From: a virus
Length of the DNA stretch: 24,237 bases
IMG/VR virus record: IMGVR_UViG_3300047321_000208
Location: 1 to 24,237 of that record
Strand: one strand, 5' to 3'
The notes under the pieces were generated by a model, which was not told the DNA's origin, did not search any database, and saw only the letters and a program-made list of their open reading frames with translations. Positions 1 to 5,898 of this stretch are shown piece after piece (the first letter of the stretch is position 1; each line of letters starts with the position of its first letter). The translations under genes were made by a program, and so were the position numbers.

Positions 1-135
1 TGCGCCCTCTGCCACCGCCCACCCGACGAACACGTCACCTTCCACGACGGCGAACCCCGCGACGAAGACAACCTCCACGCCGCCGACTTCCCCCTCCCCT
101 CCCCCGGCCTCTACTGCCCGAACGGACCCGAATGA
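1..135 (+). CDS. 3' end of a small Cys-containing hypothetical protein (start outside window)
   Basis: Reading from base 1, the frame stays open for 44 codons and stops with TGA at 133-135. The visible part begins with a Cys-x-x-Cys-His group (Cys at the first and fourth visible residues) and has a further Cys seven codons before the stop, so a small zinc-binding fold is possible. The middle is acidic. Its stop overlaps the ATG of the next gene (ATGA-type overlap at 132-135), the same arrangement that links the next five genes, which argues that it is a real member of this operon. The start is outside the window and no family could be recognised. Confidence 0.5.
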   Translation, partial: CALCHRPPDEHVTFHDGEPRDEDNLHAADFPLPSPGLYCPNGPE

Positions 136-383
136 TGGAATGGAAAGACCCTCCCCTCGACCACTGGAACATGAACGGACCCTGGCTCGACATCGCCGCC
201 GAGTTGAAAGCCCGCCCGAACGAATGGGCGCTCATCATTCACTACGACGACCTCGGCCGAGCCGCCAACCTCGCCTCCACCATCCGCCACGGCCACAACA
301 ACGCCTGGCGTCCCCGCCTCACCTTCGAGGCACGATCCCGCCAAGGCGACGTCTACGCCCGCTACATCGGAGAACAGAAATGA
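132..383 (+). CDS. Hypothetical protein, 83 aa, actinophage-type small protein
   Basis: This 83-residue protein starts at the ATG that overlaps the previous stop; a second ATG follows directly at codon 2. Its middle has the pattern W-x-x-I/L-A-x-E-L-K-A-R-P-x-E-W-A-L (about residues 19-34), followed by a helix-like stretch and a basic segment ending near an F-E-A-R-S-R group. That general layout is seen in small unassigned proteins of actinobacterial phages and plasmids, but I cannot assign a function. No membrane segment or catalytic motif is visible. It is followed by another 4-base overlap at 380-383, so the chain of genes is probably co-transcribed and translationally coupled. Confidence 0.75.
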   Translation: MMEWKDPPLDHWNMNGPWLDIAAELKARPNEWALIIHYDDLGRAANLASTIRHGHNNAWRPRLTFEARSRQGDVYARYIGEQK

Positions 384-703
384 GCCTCCAACGCGACCTC
401 ACCCCCGCCATCCACCAAGGCCCCCAAGCCTCCGAGATGAGCGAAGCCTTCACCATCATCCACGTCGTCCCCAGAGGAGGAGGCGAGTCCTACTGGATGC
501 TCCTCGCCTACGGCCAGAGAGCAGAACACCGCATCGACTTCAACTACATCGACGGCGACCAGTGGGGTCACAACGGCCTGAACTGGTCCGAACCCGACCG
601 GTTCGCCGGGTTCACCCATGAAGGCACCGCAGGCGCGGACGGCAAGATCGTCTACGCCAAGAGCCTCCAAGCCGCCATCGACCACCTGAACGGACAGCCA
701 TGA
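380..703 (+). CDS. Hypothetical protein, 107 aa
   Basis: The start at 380 is chosen because ATGA joins it to the preceding stop. The same frame is open further upstream, but the coupled start avoids a long overlap. The product is 107 residues. Residues 1-20 look unstructured. The rest alternates short strand-like pieces with Gly- and aromatic-rich turns (a run of three Gly near residue 34, W-G-H-N-G-L-N-W near 64) and ends in a helix. This suggests a compact alpha/beta domain, but I recognise no family. It overlaps the next gene by four bases at 700-703. Confidence 0.75.
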   Translation: MSLQRDLTPAIHQGPQASEMSEAFTIIHVVPRGGGESYWMLLAYGQRAEHRIDFNYIDGDQWGHNGLNWSEPDRFAGFTHEGTAGADGKIVYAKSLQAAIDHLNGQP

Positions 704-975
704 CCGACATCGACCCCGCCGACGTCCCCGAACAGGACTCCGACCTCGCCACCGTCTACGACACCCCCGACACCAGAGACCTCCGCATCAGGCTCCGTCG
801 GCTCCGCGAACTGAAAACGGAACGCATGTGGGACTACATCTGCGCCCAAATCGACAACCAGACCAACCAGACCCCCGCCACCCTGGCCGCGTTGGCCCAA
901 GCCCGCACCCAGGTCACCAACCTCCGCGACCGCATCGACGCCCTTCGCGCCGCCCTCCGCAACGCCGCACCATGA
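700..975 (+). CDS. Hypothetical helical protein, 91 aa
   Basis: This gene encodes 91 residues and is coupled to its neighbours by 4-base overlaps at both ends. The N-terminal 25 residues are acidic. The remainder is predicted helical and charged, with an Arg/Leu-rich stretch (about residues 28-42) and a second helix carrying a heptad-like spacing of Leu, Val and Ile (about 63-88), so a short coiled coil or helical hairpin is likely. There is no Cys pair, signal peptide or membrane segment. The function is unknown. A role as a small DNA- or protein-binding accessory factor is possible but unsupported. Confidence 0.75.
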   Translation: MTDIDPADVPEQDSDLATVYDTPDTRDLRIRLRRLRELKTERMWDYICAQIDNQTNQTPATLAALAQARTQVTNLRDRIDALRAALRNAAP

Positions 976-1601
976 ACGACCACATCCAACAAGCCGCCGA
1001 CGTGATGCTTGAGCGGGCCGCTCTCACCGTATTCCAGTCCGGCGCACCTCTGAGTCAGGAGCGTGGGTGGCGCATCGTTGACGCTCTCGCCGACGCCGGT
1101 CTGCTCGTCACCCCGGAGCAGCGGGCCGTCCTCGACGCCTGCCTCCACCACACGGCATGGGATCTCGCCGTCGCTATTGACGCCCTCCGCGCCACCACCA
1201 CCCCGAAGTACCGCGGCGTCGTCTCCACCTCGATGAGCGGCCAGAACCTCACCGAAAGCCAAGACGACCCTGACGCCGACCGCGCCGCCACCCCGGAGTC
1301 GGGCGATGCGACCCCCGTATTCCGGGCGGGTCAACAGGCGTGGGCAGACCACCTCCGCGCCGCCACCCCGAAAGACGACATCACCGCCCCCATCGACGGA
1401 TGGAAGCGGTACGCCGCCACGCCGAAGACCATTGACATCTCGATCCACCACGACAGCGACACCGTGATGGTCCTGTGCATCGAATGCGGGCCGATCACCC
1501 GGTACGTCAACATCCCGAAGCCCCTCATCCTCATGTACCCTGAGATGACCAAAGCCATCGTCGAGTCCGTCACCGACGAGATCAGACGGGTCCTCGCGTG
1601 A
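972..1601 (+). CDS. Hypothetical protein with Ala-Ala-Thr-Pro repeats, 209 aa
   Basis: The start at 972 is the ATG overlapping the previous stop by four bases. The 209-residue product has an N-terminal helical region (about 1-72), including a segment that contains the sole early Cys next to two His. A central low-complexity part (about 74-150) follows, in which short Ala-Thr-Pro-Lys/Glu units recur four times, mirrored in the DNA by repeated GCC-GCC-ACC-CCG codons near 1190, 1285, 1357 and 1418. A C-terminal domain of about 60 residues contains I-D-I-S-I and V-M-V-L-C-I-E-C-G strands. The repeats look like a flexible linker between two folded parts. I recognise no family. Confidence 0.75.
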   Translation: MNDHIQQAADVMLERAALTVFQSGAPLSQERGWRIVDALADAGLLVTPEQRAVLDACLHHTAWDLAVAIDALRATTTPKYRGVVSTSMSGQNLTESQDDPDADRAATPESGDATPVFRAGQQAWADHLRAATPKDDITAPIDGWKRYAATPKTIDISIHHDSDTVMVLCIECGPITRYVNIPKPLILMYPEMTKAIVESVTDEIRRVLA

Positions 1602-1765
1602 ACGAGTTCATGCATCAGCCGTGGGGCGGAGAACACCGCGTCTACCGCAAGGATCTCGGTGAACCGTGGGGGGAAGTCGACTGGTGCGACGCCTGCGGCA
1701 CCGAGGTCTACTCCCTCATCCAGTGGGCGCCGGGCGCGTTCGTCCGCTACGACCCGTTGGATTGA
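1598..1765 (+). CDS. Small CxxC protein, 55 aa, GTG start
   Basis: A 56-codon frame starts with GTG at 1598, overlapping the previous TGA as GTGA, and ends with TGA at 1763-1765. The product is rich in Trp and charged residues and holds one Cys-x-x-Cys pair near the middle (W-C-D-A-C-G). Such a pair could form half of a zinc site or a redox pair. The length, coupled start and codon use match the other genes in the chain. It is the last gene before a 28-base gap that contains a new promoter-like box. The function is unknown. Confidence 0.65.
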   Translation: MNEFMHQPWGGEHRVYRKDLGEPWGEVDWCDACGTEVYSLIQWAPGAFVRYDPLD

Positions 1766-1781
1766 CCGTGGGGCCGCTGGG

Positions 1782-1787
1782 TACCAT
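1782..1787 (+). promoter_or_regulatory. Leaderless-type -10 box (TACCAT) for the 1794 gene
   Basis: TACCAT matches the actinobacterial -10 form TANNNT and stands exactly six bases before the ATG at 1794. The transcript would therefore begin at or next to the start codon. No Shine-Dalgarno sequence lies in between and no convincing -35 is visible. The same spacing recurs at several other genes in this window. Confidence 0.6.
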
Positions 1788-1793
1788 CCGCGC

Positions 1794-2069
1794 ATGGCAA
1801 AGAACACCGAGACCCAAGACGCAACCGAGTTCGACGCCGCCCCCGGCACCGCACCGGCCGTCCACATCGAAGCCACCCACGGCACCCTGCGCTACCGCAC
1901 ATCCGACGGCACCGACACCGGCAAGAGCCTCGACGCCTTCCCCGGACAGCAGGTCTGGCTCGAAGCCACCGGCAAAGGTGAAGCCGAAGCGACCGTGACG
2001 ACCACCTGGCCGTTGGAGAACGGCGAGGAGACCCGCACGATCACAGAGCCGGGCCTCATCTACGGTTAG
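1794..2069 (+). CDS. Hypothetical beta-rich protein, 91 aa, probably leaderless
   Basis: The ATG at 1794 is preferred over upstream in-frame starts because it follows the TACCAT box by six bases and lies after the previous gene. The product has 91 residues. The first 25 are polar and flexible. The rest alternates short strands with turns (an H-G-T-L-R-Y-R strand, a P-G-Q-Q-V-W-L-E strand, a T-V-T-T-T-W-P strand), which suggests a small beta-barrel or sandwich. No catalytic residues stand out. Its TAG stop forms the first three bases of the next promoter-like box. The function is unknown. A minor virion or decoration protein is one idea, resting only on the beta character. Confidence 0.7.
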   Translation: MAKNTETQDATEFDAAPGTAPAVHIEATHGTLRYRTSDGTDTGKSLDAFPGQQVWLEATGKGEAEATVTTTWPLENGEETRTITEPGLIYG

Positions 2070-2072
2070 CGT
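2067..2072 (+). promoter_or_regulatory. Leaderless-type -10 box (TAGCGT) for the 2079 gene
   Basis: TAGCGT (TANNNT form) begins with the TAG stop codon of the preceding gene and ends six bases before the ATG at 2079. There is no ribosome binding site between. The geometry is identical to the box at 1782. Confidence 0.5.
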
Positions 2073-2078
2073 TCGGTC

Positions 2079-2351
2079 ATGACCCTGACCGAACCACAAC
2101 ACGTCGCCGACACGACGACGGTCCACATGATCGTCGGTGTCCGAGGCCACATCCGCATCCACACTCCGGTTGGTGGATGGGCCGACGAGGTGCAGTGGCC
2201 GCCGCAGATCTGGACGTCAGCCGGCCTCACCTGGCGCCTCGAACCGTACGGGAACGAGAGACCGGTCCTCGCCTACGAGATCATCCACGACGAAGCGACC
2301 GGCAGCCACGATCTCATCGTCCACGACACCCCCGGCGACAAGACCACCTGA
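2079..2351 (+). CDS. Hypothetical beta-rich protein, 90 aa, probably leaderless
   Basis: This 90-residue protein starts nine bases after the preceding stop. It has several strand-like segments (V-H-M-I-V-G-V-R-G-H-I-R-I-H near residues 15-28, then W-R-L-E and L-A-Y-E-I-I-H) separated by Pro/Gly turns, and no Cys. Like its upstream neighbour it looks like a small beta protein of unknown role. It is the last plus-strand gene of the left block, and a strong hairpin begins 10 bases after its stop. I recognise no family. Confidence 0.7.
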   Translation: MTLTEPQHVADTTTVHMIVGVRGHIRIHTPVGGWADEVQWPPQIWTSAGLTWRLEPYGNERPVLAYEIIHDEATGSHDLIVHDTPGDKTT

Positions 2352-2361
2352 ACGCGTGGAA

Positions 2362-2396
2362 GCCCTTCCCGGCCGCTCATGAGAGCCGGGAAGGGC
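2362..2396. terminator. Strong hairpin between convergent operons
   Basis: A perfect 12-base-pair stem (2362-2373 with 2385-2396, GCCCTTCCCGGC and its complement) closes an 11-base loop, ten bases after the stop of the last plus-strand gene and upstream of the convergent minus-strand gene end at 2506. There is no T-run, as is usual for actinobacterial terminators. By symmetry it could stop transcription from both sides. Confidence 0.7.
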
Positions 2397-2422
2397 CTGG
2401 CACCTGTGTGCCACTCGCCCTG

Positions 2423-2489
2423 GCGCACCCCTGCGATCAGAGGGTGCGCTGGGAGCCGTCGACCCGGGGAAAGGAAAGGGAACCCCGGG
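2423..2489. terminator. Two further hairpins in the convergent gap
   Basis: Two more perfect stems follow the main hairpin. GCGCACCC at 2423-2430 pairs with 2442-2449, and CCCGGGG at 2463-2469 pairs with 2483-2489 around an A/G-rich loop. Together with the stem at 2362 they fill the gap between the two convergent operons. The likely role is termination of the long minus-strand operon ending at 2506. No gene is visible in this 154-base gap. Confidence 0.5.
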
Positions 2490-2505
2490 CGTCCACGACG
2501 ACGGC

Positions 2506-2709
2506 TTACGACTCGGTCCAGCCTCCGCTCGTCGACCAGCGTGCCCCACACCGGCAGCGGCCCGTCTGCTCGTAGTGATTCCACGGCGAACGCTTGTACG
2601 GAGCGGTCCACATGGTGTCAGGGTCGATGCCGTGCTCGTGAACAGGCAGCGGAGGAGGCAGCGGGCGCCTCGGAGCCGGGGACGTTTCGGTTGTCGTCTG
2701 ACGGTTCAT
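2506..2709 (-). CDS. Hypothetical small protein, 67 aa
   Basis: This is the last gene of the minus-strand operon. It starts at an ATG that overlaps the stop of the upstream gene by four bases and ends with TAA at 2506-2508. Residues 1-25 are Pro-rich and likely flexible. The C-terminal half is aromatic-rich and contains Cys-x-Cys-Gly (R-C-R-C-G), a possible partial metal site. Its position directly before a set of hairpins supports a real operon end. I recognise no family. Confidence 0.6.
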   Translation of the reverse strand: MNRQTTTETSPAPRRPLPPPLPVHEHGIDPDTMWTAPYKRSPWNHYEQTGRCRCGARWSTSGGWTES

Positions 2710-2879
2710 GCGTCCAACTCCAGGGTGATCCGCCCCTTCTCGAACCCGATCACCGTCCCAGTCCTCGCACGCTTGTGCTGCACGTCGAACACGTTCAACC
2801 GGTCCCCGATCTTCGGGACGTAGCCCGGATACTGGTCCGCTTTCGTCGTCACCACATCCAGCGGCTTCGCCTTACTCAT
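2706..2879 (-). CDS. Hypothetical small beta-barrel-like protein, 57 aa
   Basis: I place the start at the ATG at 2879. It has a good purine-rich ribosome binding site (GGAAGG) about eight bases upstream, inside the end of the previous gene, whereas the GTG at 2888, three codons further upstream, does not. The product is 57 residues. Its C-terminal part has the order I-G-D-R-L-N-V-F-D, R-T-G-T-V-I-G-F-E, R-I-T-L-E-L, which resembles a small SH3- or KOW-like five-strand barrel. The overlap with the next gene (ATGA) suggests coupling. The function is unknown; a nucleic-acid-binding accessory role is only inferred from the fold guess. Confidence 0.65.
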   Translation of the reverse strand: MSKAKPLDVVTTKADQYPGYVPKIGDRLNVFDVQHKRARTGTVIGFEKGRITLELDA

Positions 2880-3054
2880 CGAACTCACCTTCCAACATCA
2901 TCTCGATCGCACGGCCCCTACTGACCTTCACGCCGTGCTCCACAGCCAACCGGGCGGCCAGTTCGTCGAGCTTGCGGACCATTTCCGGGCGGATCTGAAC
3001 AGAAATCACCGGGATCGGGGTCCCAGGAGACCGAATCCGGTCACTCCACGACAT
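2872..3054 (-). CDS. Ribbon-helix-helix (CopG/Arc-like) small protein, 60 aa
   Basis: This 60-residue product has the layout of a ribbon-helix-helix DNA-binding protein. A short strand (V-I-S-V-Q-I-R, about residues 15-21) is followed by a first helix (P-E-M-V-R-K-L-D-E-L-A-A-R-L-A), a turn, and a second helix starting with S-R-G-R-A-I-E-M-M-L. Proteins of this class dimerise and bind DNA through the paired strands. The start at 3054 overlaps the upstream gene by 14 bases, and the downstream gene starts within its last codons. It probably regulates phage promoters or partners another small protein; no toxin-like partner is evident next to it. Confidence 0.65.
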   Translation of the reverse strand: MSWSDRIRSPGTPIPVISVQIRPEMVRKLDELAARLAVEHGVKVSRGRAIEMMLEGEFDE

Positions 3055-3604
3055 CTTCGGGCCTTTCCGGGTGGGTTGGGGGCGGATTCAGCAGTTTCCG
3101 GGACGAATCGGCCGGAAACTCGCCCTTCCCGCCCAGATCGAGCCTCATCAGCCCCTCGAACGCCTCGGTGGCCCTCATCTCGTCCATCAACTGCCGGGTG
3201 GCCTCCACCATCACCTCTCCGAGGCTCGGAGGCCGGTTCAGCCACTCCTCGTAGAGCGCGCCGGCGTCGAACACGGGGATTCGGCGCTTCCGGGCGTTCA
3301 TCACACAGTTCTGCGTCCCCTTGCCCCCCGGGAACGCCACGAGACCTTCCGTGAGGGGGCGGGCGTCCAGCATGCGGGCGTTGCGGTTCGACCCGGCCCG
3401 CTTGCCCTCGGACTCCCACTTGGCGTAGAACGCCTGCTCCGGGACTTGATGCTCCCTGGCCCACCCCCCGGCGATCTGATCGACACCCAAAGAGCCGCCG
3501 TGACGCAGAATCGTGATCCGGCCCGCCTCGTGCATCCCGTCGAGGACGTAGGCGATGTACTTGTGGTCCCGGAAGTCTCTGCCCCCCGTAATCGTCACGA
3601 TCAT
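3041..3604 (-). CDS. DUF2493 / SLOG-superfamily nucleotide-binding protein with C-terminal extension, 187 aa
   Basis: Residues 1-113 show the DUF2493 (YpsA-like SLOG) pattern: a first strand ending in G-G-R-D-F (7-11), H-G-G-S-L-G-V-D (35-42), a W/A-rich helix, R-N-A-R-M (74-78) and F-P-G-G-K-G-T (91-97). These glycine loops form a Rossmann-like pocket that in related proteins binds nucleotide-derived ligands. About 70 further residues, helical and then Pro-rich, extend the C terminus beyond the usual core. The start is the ATG at 3604, which overlaps the upstream stop by four bases; an in-frame start 22 codons further upstream would lie inside the neighbour. The role in phages is not settled. 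Metabolism, signalling or interference with host nucleotide-based defence are all possible. Confidence 0.8.
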   Translation of the reverse strand: MIVTITGGRDFRDHKYIAYVLDGMHEAGRITILRHGGSLGVDQIAGGWAREHQVPEQAFYAKWESEGKRAGSNRNARMLDARPLTEGLVAFPGGKGTQNCVMNARKRRIPVFDAGALYEEWLNRPPSLGEVMVEATRQLMDEMRATEAFEGLMRLDLGGKGEFPADSSRKLLNPPPTHPERPEDVVE

Positions 3605-3840
3605 GGCTTCACCTCCACTCGTTCCACGGTGTACGTCCCCGTCCACAGAACCTCGTTCCTGGCGTTCCACACGTTCGGGGACGGGTCGAACAACCCGTCG
3701 AGGGTCGGGTCTGACCAGTCGAGCGGCTCGCCGTTATCGGCGTCACAGGCCGCCTTCGCGCCCTTCAGGGACTTGAAGATGCCGAGATCCGCCGACGGCT
3801 CCCACGCCGCCCACGACACGCTCGCCATGTAGACGATCAT
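3601..3840 (-). CDS. Hypothetical protein, 79 aa
   Basis: A 79-residue product with 4-base overlaps on both sides. It starts at 3840; a second in-frame ATG lies four codons later. The sequence is Trp-rich, with a segment of the type F-K-S-L-K-G-A-K-A-A-C-D and a following P-L-D-W-S-D pattern, ending in a strand (W-T-G-T-Y-T-V-E-R-V). The A-x-x-A-C-D helix and the W-x-G-x-Y-x-V strand resemble small phage proteins of unknown function. I see no catalytic or membrane features. Operon membership is the main support. Confidence 0.7.
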   Translation of the reverse strand: MIVYMASVSWAAWEPSADLGIFKSLKGAKAACDADNGEPLDWSDPTLDGLFDPSPNVWNARNEVLWTGTYTVERVEVKP

Positions 3841-4073
3841 TCGCCCTCACCCTCAACTAGACGGTAAGGGTCCGGGAGGACGAGTTCGTCCTCCTCGACG
3901 AGGAGCCAATGTTGCCGCTTCAACCTCACCTCGTCGTCGCGGTCCTCGAACCAGTCGAGATCCGTCACGAACGACCACTCCCCGTAGATCAGCGTCCCGT
4001 CGGTCTCGGAGTACACGTAGGACGACTGGCCGACCTTCGCCTCGCTGAACGGGACCACGACACCGAGGATCAT
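3837..4073 (-). CDS. Hypothetical acidic protein, 78 aa
   Basis: The start at 4073 shares its A with the TGA stop of the methyltransferase gene (TGATG). This gives a 78-residue product and avoids the long upstream extension of the frame, which would run through the methyltransferase. It is acidic, with beta-like segments (G-V-V-V-P-F near residues 4-9, Y-S-E-T-D-G-T-L-I-Y, E-W-S-F-V-T-D-L-D-W) and an E/D-rich C-terminal third. It has no recognised domain. The coupled starts suggest co-expression with the methyltransferase and the downstream hypothetical gene. Confidence 0.7.
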   Translation of the reverse strand: MILGVVVPFSEAKVGQSSYVYSETDGTLIYGEWSFVTDLDWFEDRDDEVRLKRQHWLLVEEDELVLPDPYRLVEGEGE

Positions 4074-4846
4074 CACTTCACCTTTCGATAACACTGCAAC
4101 GTCGACACGTTCGACGCGCTGTGCTTCTGGACCATGTCGACCTTGCCCGAGCCGCCACAGTCCGGGCAGTCGTGGCCCATGTGCATCCCGTAGCAGTAGT
4201 CGACCCCCTTGACCAGCCCAGCCTCGTCGCGCCCGCGCTGGGTCTTCGGCTCGGTCGACGGACCCGGACACGAGACCCGCCCGACACCAGCGCATCGCTT
4301 GCACTTGCGTTGCGGCTGGGCGCGGTAGCCGACGACATGCAACTCGTCGACAAGTTCCAGGCCGATCGTCTCGCCGTAGTTGGCGAACAGCATCCGCTGC
4401 CACACCTTCTCCCCTGACACGACCTGATCCTGGAGCTTGAACAGCACGATGCCCTTCGGCTTCACGAGGCGGGCCGCTTCCTTCATCCCGTCACGCATGA
4501 GGGTCAACCTCTCGTCGACAGTTAGGTACTCCCCCAGCCCGTACTGGGCGTCCATCGGATGCTTCGACGTGCCACGGAACCCGTACGGCGGATCGAACAC
4601 GACGACGTCGAAGTGGTCGCTGAAGAACGTCGTGTCCCGGAAATCCTCATGGACGTCACCCTTGAACTCGTCGAGGTCGTTGCGGACCAACTGGCCGGCC
4701 GGGGGTGCCCACAGCTTCCATAACGCCCCCTCGCCGTACGTCATGTCGAGGATGAAGTCGTCGTTAGTGATGTAGCCCAACTCGTAGGCGTCGTAGATCG
4801 CCTGCGCGTTCGTGCGGCGGTTCGGGTCGAAAGCGAGGATGGTCAC
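4073..4846 (-). CDS. DNA methyltransferase (DPPY class) with DnaJ-type zinc motifs, 257 aa
   Basis: The start is the GTG at 4846, overlapping the upstream TGA as GTGA; longer readings of the frame run through the neighbour. Residues 32-41 (I-L-D-M-T-Y-G-E-G-A) fit the AdoMet-binding motif I, and D-P-P-Y at 85-88 is the catalytic motif IV of N6-adenine/N4-cytosine methyltransferases. A further strand (K-G-I-V-L-F-K) near residues 131-137 fits a later core motif. In the C-terminal third, Cys182-x-x-Cys185-x-G-x-G and Cys227-x-x-Cys230-x-G-x-G match DnaJ-type zinc repeats, with extra Cys at 193 and 219. The order, motif I before IV, is that of the beta/gamma-like types. Likely roles are protection from host restriction or control of phage DNA. 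No cognate restriction gene is recognised, though a VRR-NUC nuclease lies two genes upstream. Confidence 0.85.
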   Translation of the reverse strand: MTILAFDPNRRTNAQAIYDAYELGYITNDDFILDMTYGEGALWKLWAPPAGQLVRNDLDEFKGDVHEDFRDTTFFSDHFDVVVFDPPYGFRGTSKHPMDAQYGLGEYLTVDERLTLMRDGMKEAARLVKPKGIVLFKLQDQVVSGEKVWQRMLFANYGETIGLELVDELHVVGYRAQPQRKCKRCAGVGRVSCPGPSTEPKTQRGRDEAGLVKGVDYCYGMHMGHDCPDCGGSGKVDMVQKHSASNVSTLQCYRKVK

Positions 4847-5073
4847 TTCCCGCTCCGTCGCTGGGACCAGTTGCGGATGGCGCCCTCGGCGGCCCTCCGC
4901 TTGTAGGCGGCGAGGAGTTCCGGGAAGGCGTCCGGGTTCATACCCATGCCGATCGTCCACCACGGCTCGACGTCGACGCCGTCGGACACCTCGGTGCGGA
5001 GACCGACGATCTCGCCGTCGTCCTCCTGCCAATGGAATGAGATCGTGATGGGTGGGAAAGGTGGCTCGGTCAT
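4843..5073 (-). CDS. Hypothetical protein, 76 aa
   Basis: A 76-residue protein with the start at 5073 (4-base overlap with the nuclease gene) and a GTGA-type overlap with the methyltransferase at its end. The N-terminal half looks beta-rich (I-T-I-S-F-H-W, E-I-V-G-L-R-T-E-V). The C-terminal half is a basic helix ending R-N-W-S-Q-R-R-S-G-K. Its place between a nuclease and a methyltransferase suggests a DNA-related accessory role, but no motif confirms this. Confidence 0.7.
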   Translation of the reverse strand: MTEPPFPPITISFHWQEDDGEIVGLRTEVSDGVDVEPWWTIGMGMNPDAFPELLAAYKRRAAEGAIRNWSQRRSGK

Positions 5074-5450
5074 CGCTTCGTCAACTCCTTGATGAACTCG
5101 TCCTGCTGCTCCGGCACCCAGACGACGCGGGCTTCGATGCCGCACTCGGCCAACTCGTGTAGCCAGAGATGCTGGTCGTCGGTCAGCTTGTATGGCTTGC
5201 GCTTTAGCTCGACCACCATCAGCCGGGGCGGCCGGGTCAGGACCAGATCCGGCCAACCGGGATGGCCTTGGATCGCTGTGGCGTAGCCACCGGACTGCGT
5301 GCGTGACGTCCGCTCCGCGTGGACGCGCCACCCGGCCAGCTTCGCCGCCTCCACGATCGCCGCCTGACAGGCCGCTTCCGTCGCTCTCACTTCCGCGCCT
5401 TCCTTACTTGGTATCCCCTCGCTGCATGGTGTCTCTAGGGGTGTTGTCAT
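5070..5450 (-). CDS. VRR-NUC domain nuclease, 126 aa
   Basis: The 126-residue product carries the small stand-alone VRR-NUC signature. A helix rich in Ala, E-x-x-x-Q/C-x-A, comes near residues 20-38. G-H-P-G-W-P-D-L at 62-69 contains Asp68, and V-V-E-L-K at 79-83 contains Glu81 and Lys83. The P-D...E-L-K arrangement is the PD-(D/E)xK catalytic core. Gln93 in the helix after K-L-T is also typical. Phage VRR-NUC proteins are thought to cleave branched or structured DNA such as Holliday junctions during replication or packaging. The start is the ATG at 5450, overlapping the upstream stop by four bases. The first 20 residues precede the domain and look flexible. Confidence 0.85.
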   Translation of the reverse strand: MTTPLETPCSEGIPSKEGAEVRATEAACQAAIVEAAKLAGWRVHAERTSRTQSGGYATAIQGHPGWPDLVLTRPPRLMVVELKRKPYKLTDDQHLWLHELAECGIEARVVWVPEQQDEFIKELTKR

Positions 5451-5662
5451 CTGCGGCTCTCCCGGTAGCGGGCGAGAGCGGTCACGATCGGCTCGTGGCC
5501 TGGTGGGAAGTCGGCGACGGTCAGGTCGTCGTCGTAGCCGAACTCCTCGTCGAGGTACAGGCGGATCGAAGCGGCCAAATCGTCCGCCAAGGCGCACGCC
5601 TCGGCGTAGTCCTTGTATGACACCCACGACCCACCGTCGTCGTCTTCGCTGAGGAGCATCAT
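5447..5662 (-). CDS. Hypothetical acidic protein, 71 aa
   Basis: This gene encodes 71 residues and starts at a double ATG whose first A is the last base of the upstream stop region. It is acidic at the N terminus (S-E-D-D-D-G-G), then helical (Y-A-E-A-C-A-L-A-D-D-L-A-A-S-I-R-L-Y-L near residues 19-37), with another acidic cluster and a basic C-terminal helix. It resembles small helical phage accessory proteins but has no recognised domain. It is coupled to the VRR-NUC gene by a 4-base overlap, so it may act with the nuclease. Confidence 0.7.
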   Translation of the reverse strand: MMLLSEDDDGGSWVSYKDYAEACALADDLAASIRLYLDEEFGYDDDLTVADFPPGHEPIVTALARYRESRR

Positions 5663-5898
5663 CGAGCCAGGACCTTCGAGCAGCGCGACAGCAGCCCGTT
5701 CGGCGGTTCCGGGATCTTGCCGAACGACACGTTGTCGACGACGAAGTCGAACAGTTCGCCGAGCAACGCGTTCGGGGCTTCCGGCTGCCGATGGTAGAAG
5801 TGATCCTGTGCCATCAGGCAGACCTGGCAGGAGACGTACGGGACGCCGAAGAGGTCGTCGACGGTGACGCCCTCGGCGAACTTGTGGGGGATCTTCAC
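5659..5898 (-). CDS. Small CxxC protein, 79 aa, GTG start
   Basis: The start is the GTG at 5898 that overlaps the upstream TGA (GTGA); the frame extends further upstream only inside the neighbouring gene. The 79-residue product has Cys24-x-x-Cys27 followed by His33 and His36, which together could hold one zinc ion. A hydrophobic stretch (L-L-G-E-L-F-D-F-V-V) follows, and a lone Cys comes near the C terminus. No named family is recognised. Confidence 0.65.
   Translation of the reverse strand: MKIPHKFAEGVTVDDLFGVPYVSCQVCLMAQDHFYHRQPEAPNALLGELFDFVVDNVSFGKIPEPPNGLLSRCSKVLAR

Noticed and set aside
1190-1430. CRISPR-like or regulatory DNA repeats of GCCGCCACCCCG type
   Set aside because: The repeats keep the reading frame and encode Ala-Ala-Thr-Pro units of the 972-1601 gene, with irregular spacing, so they are protein repeats.
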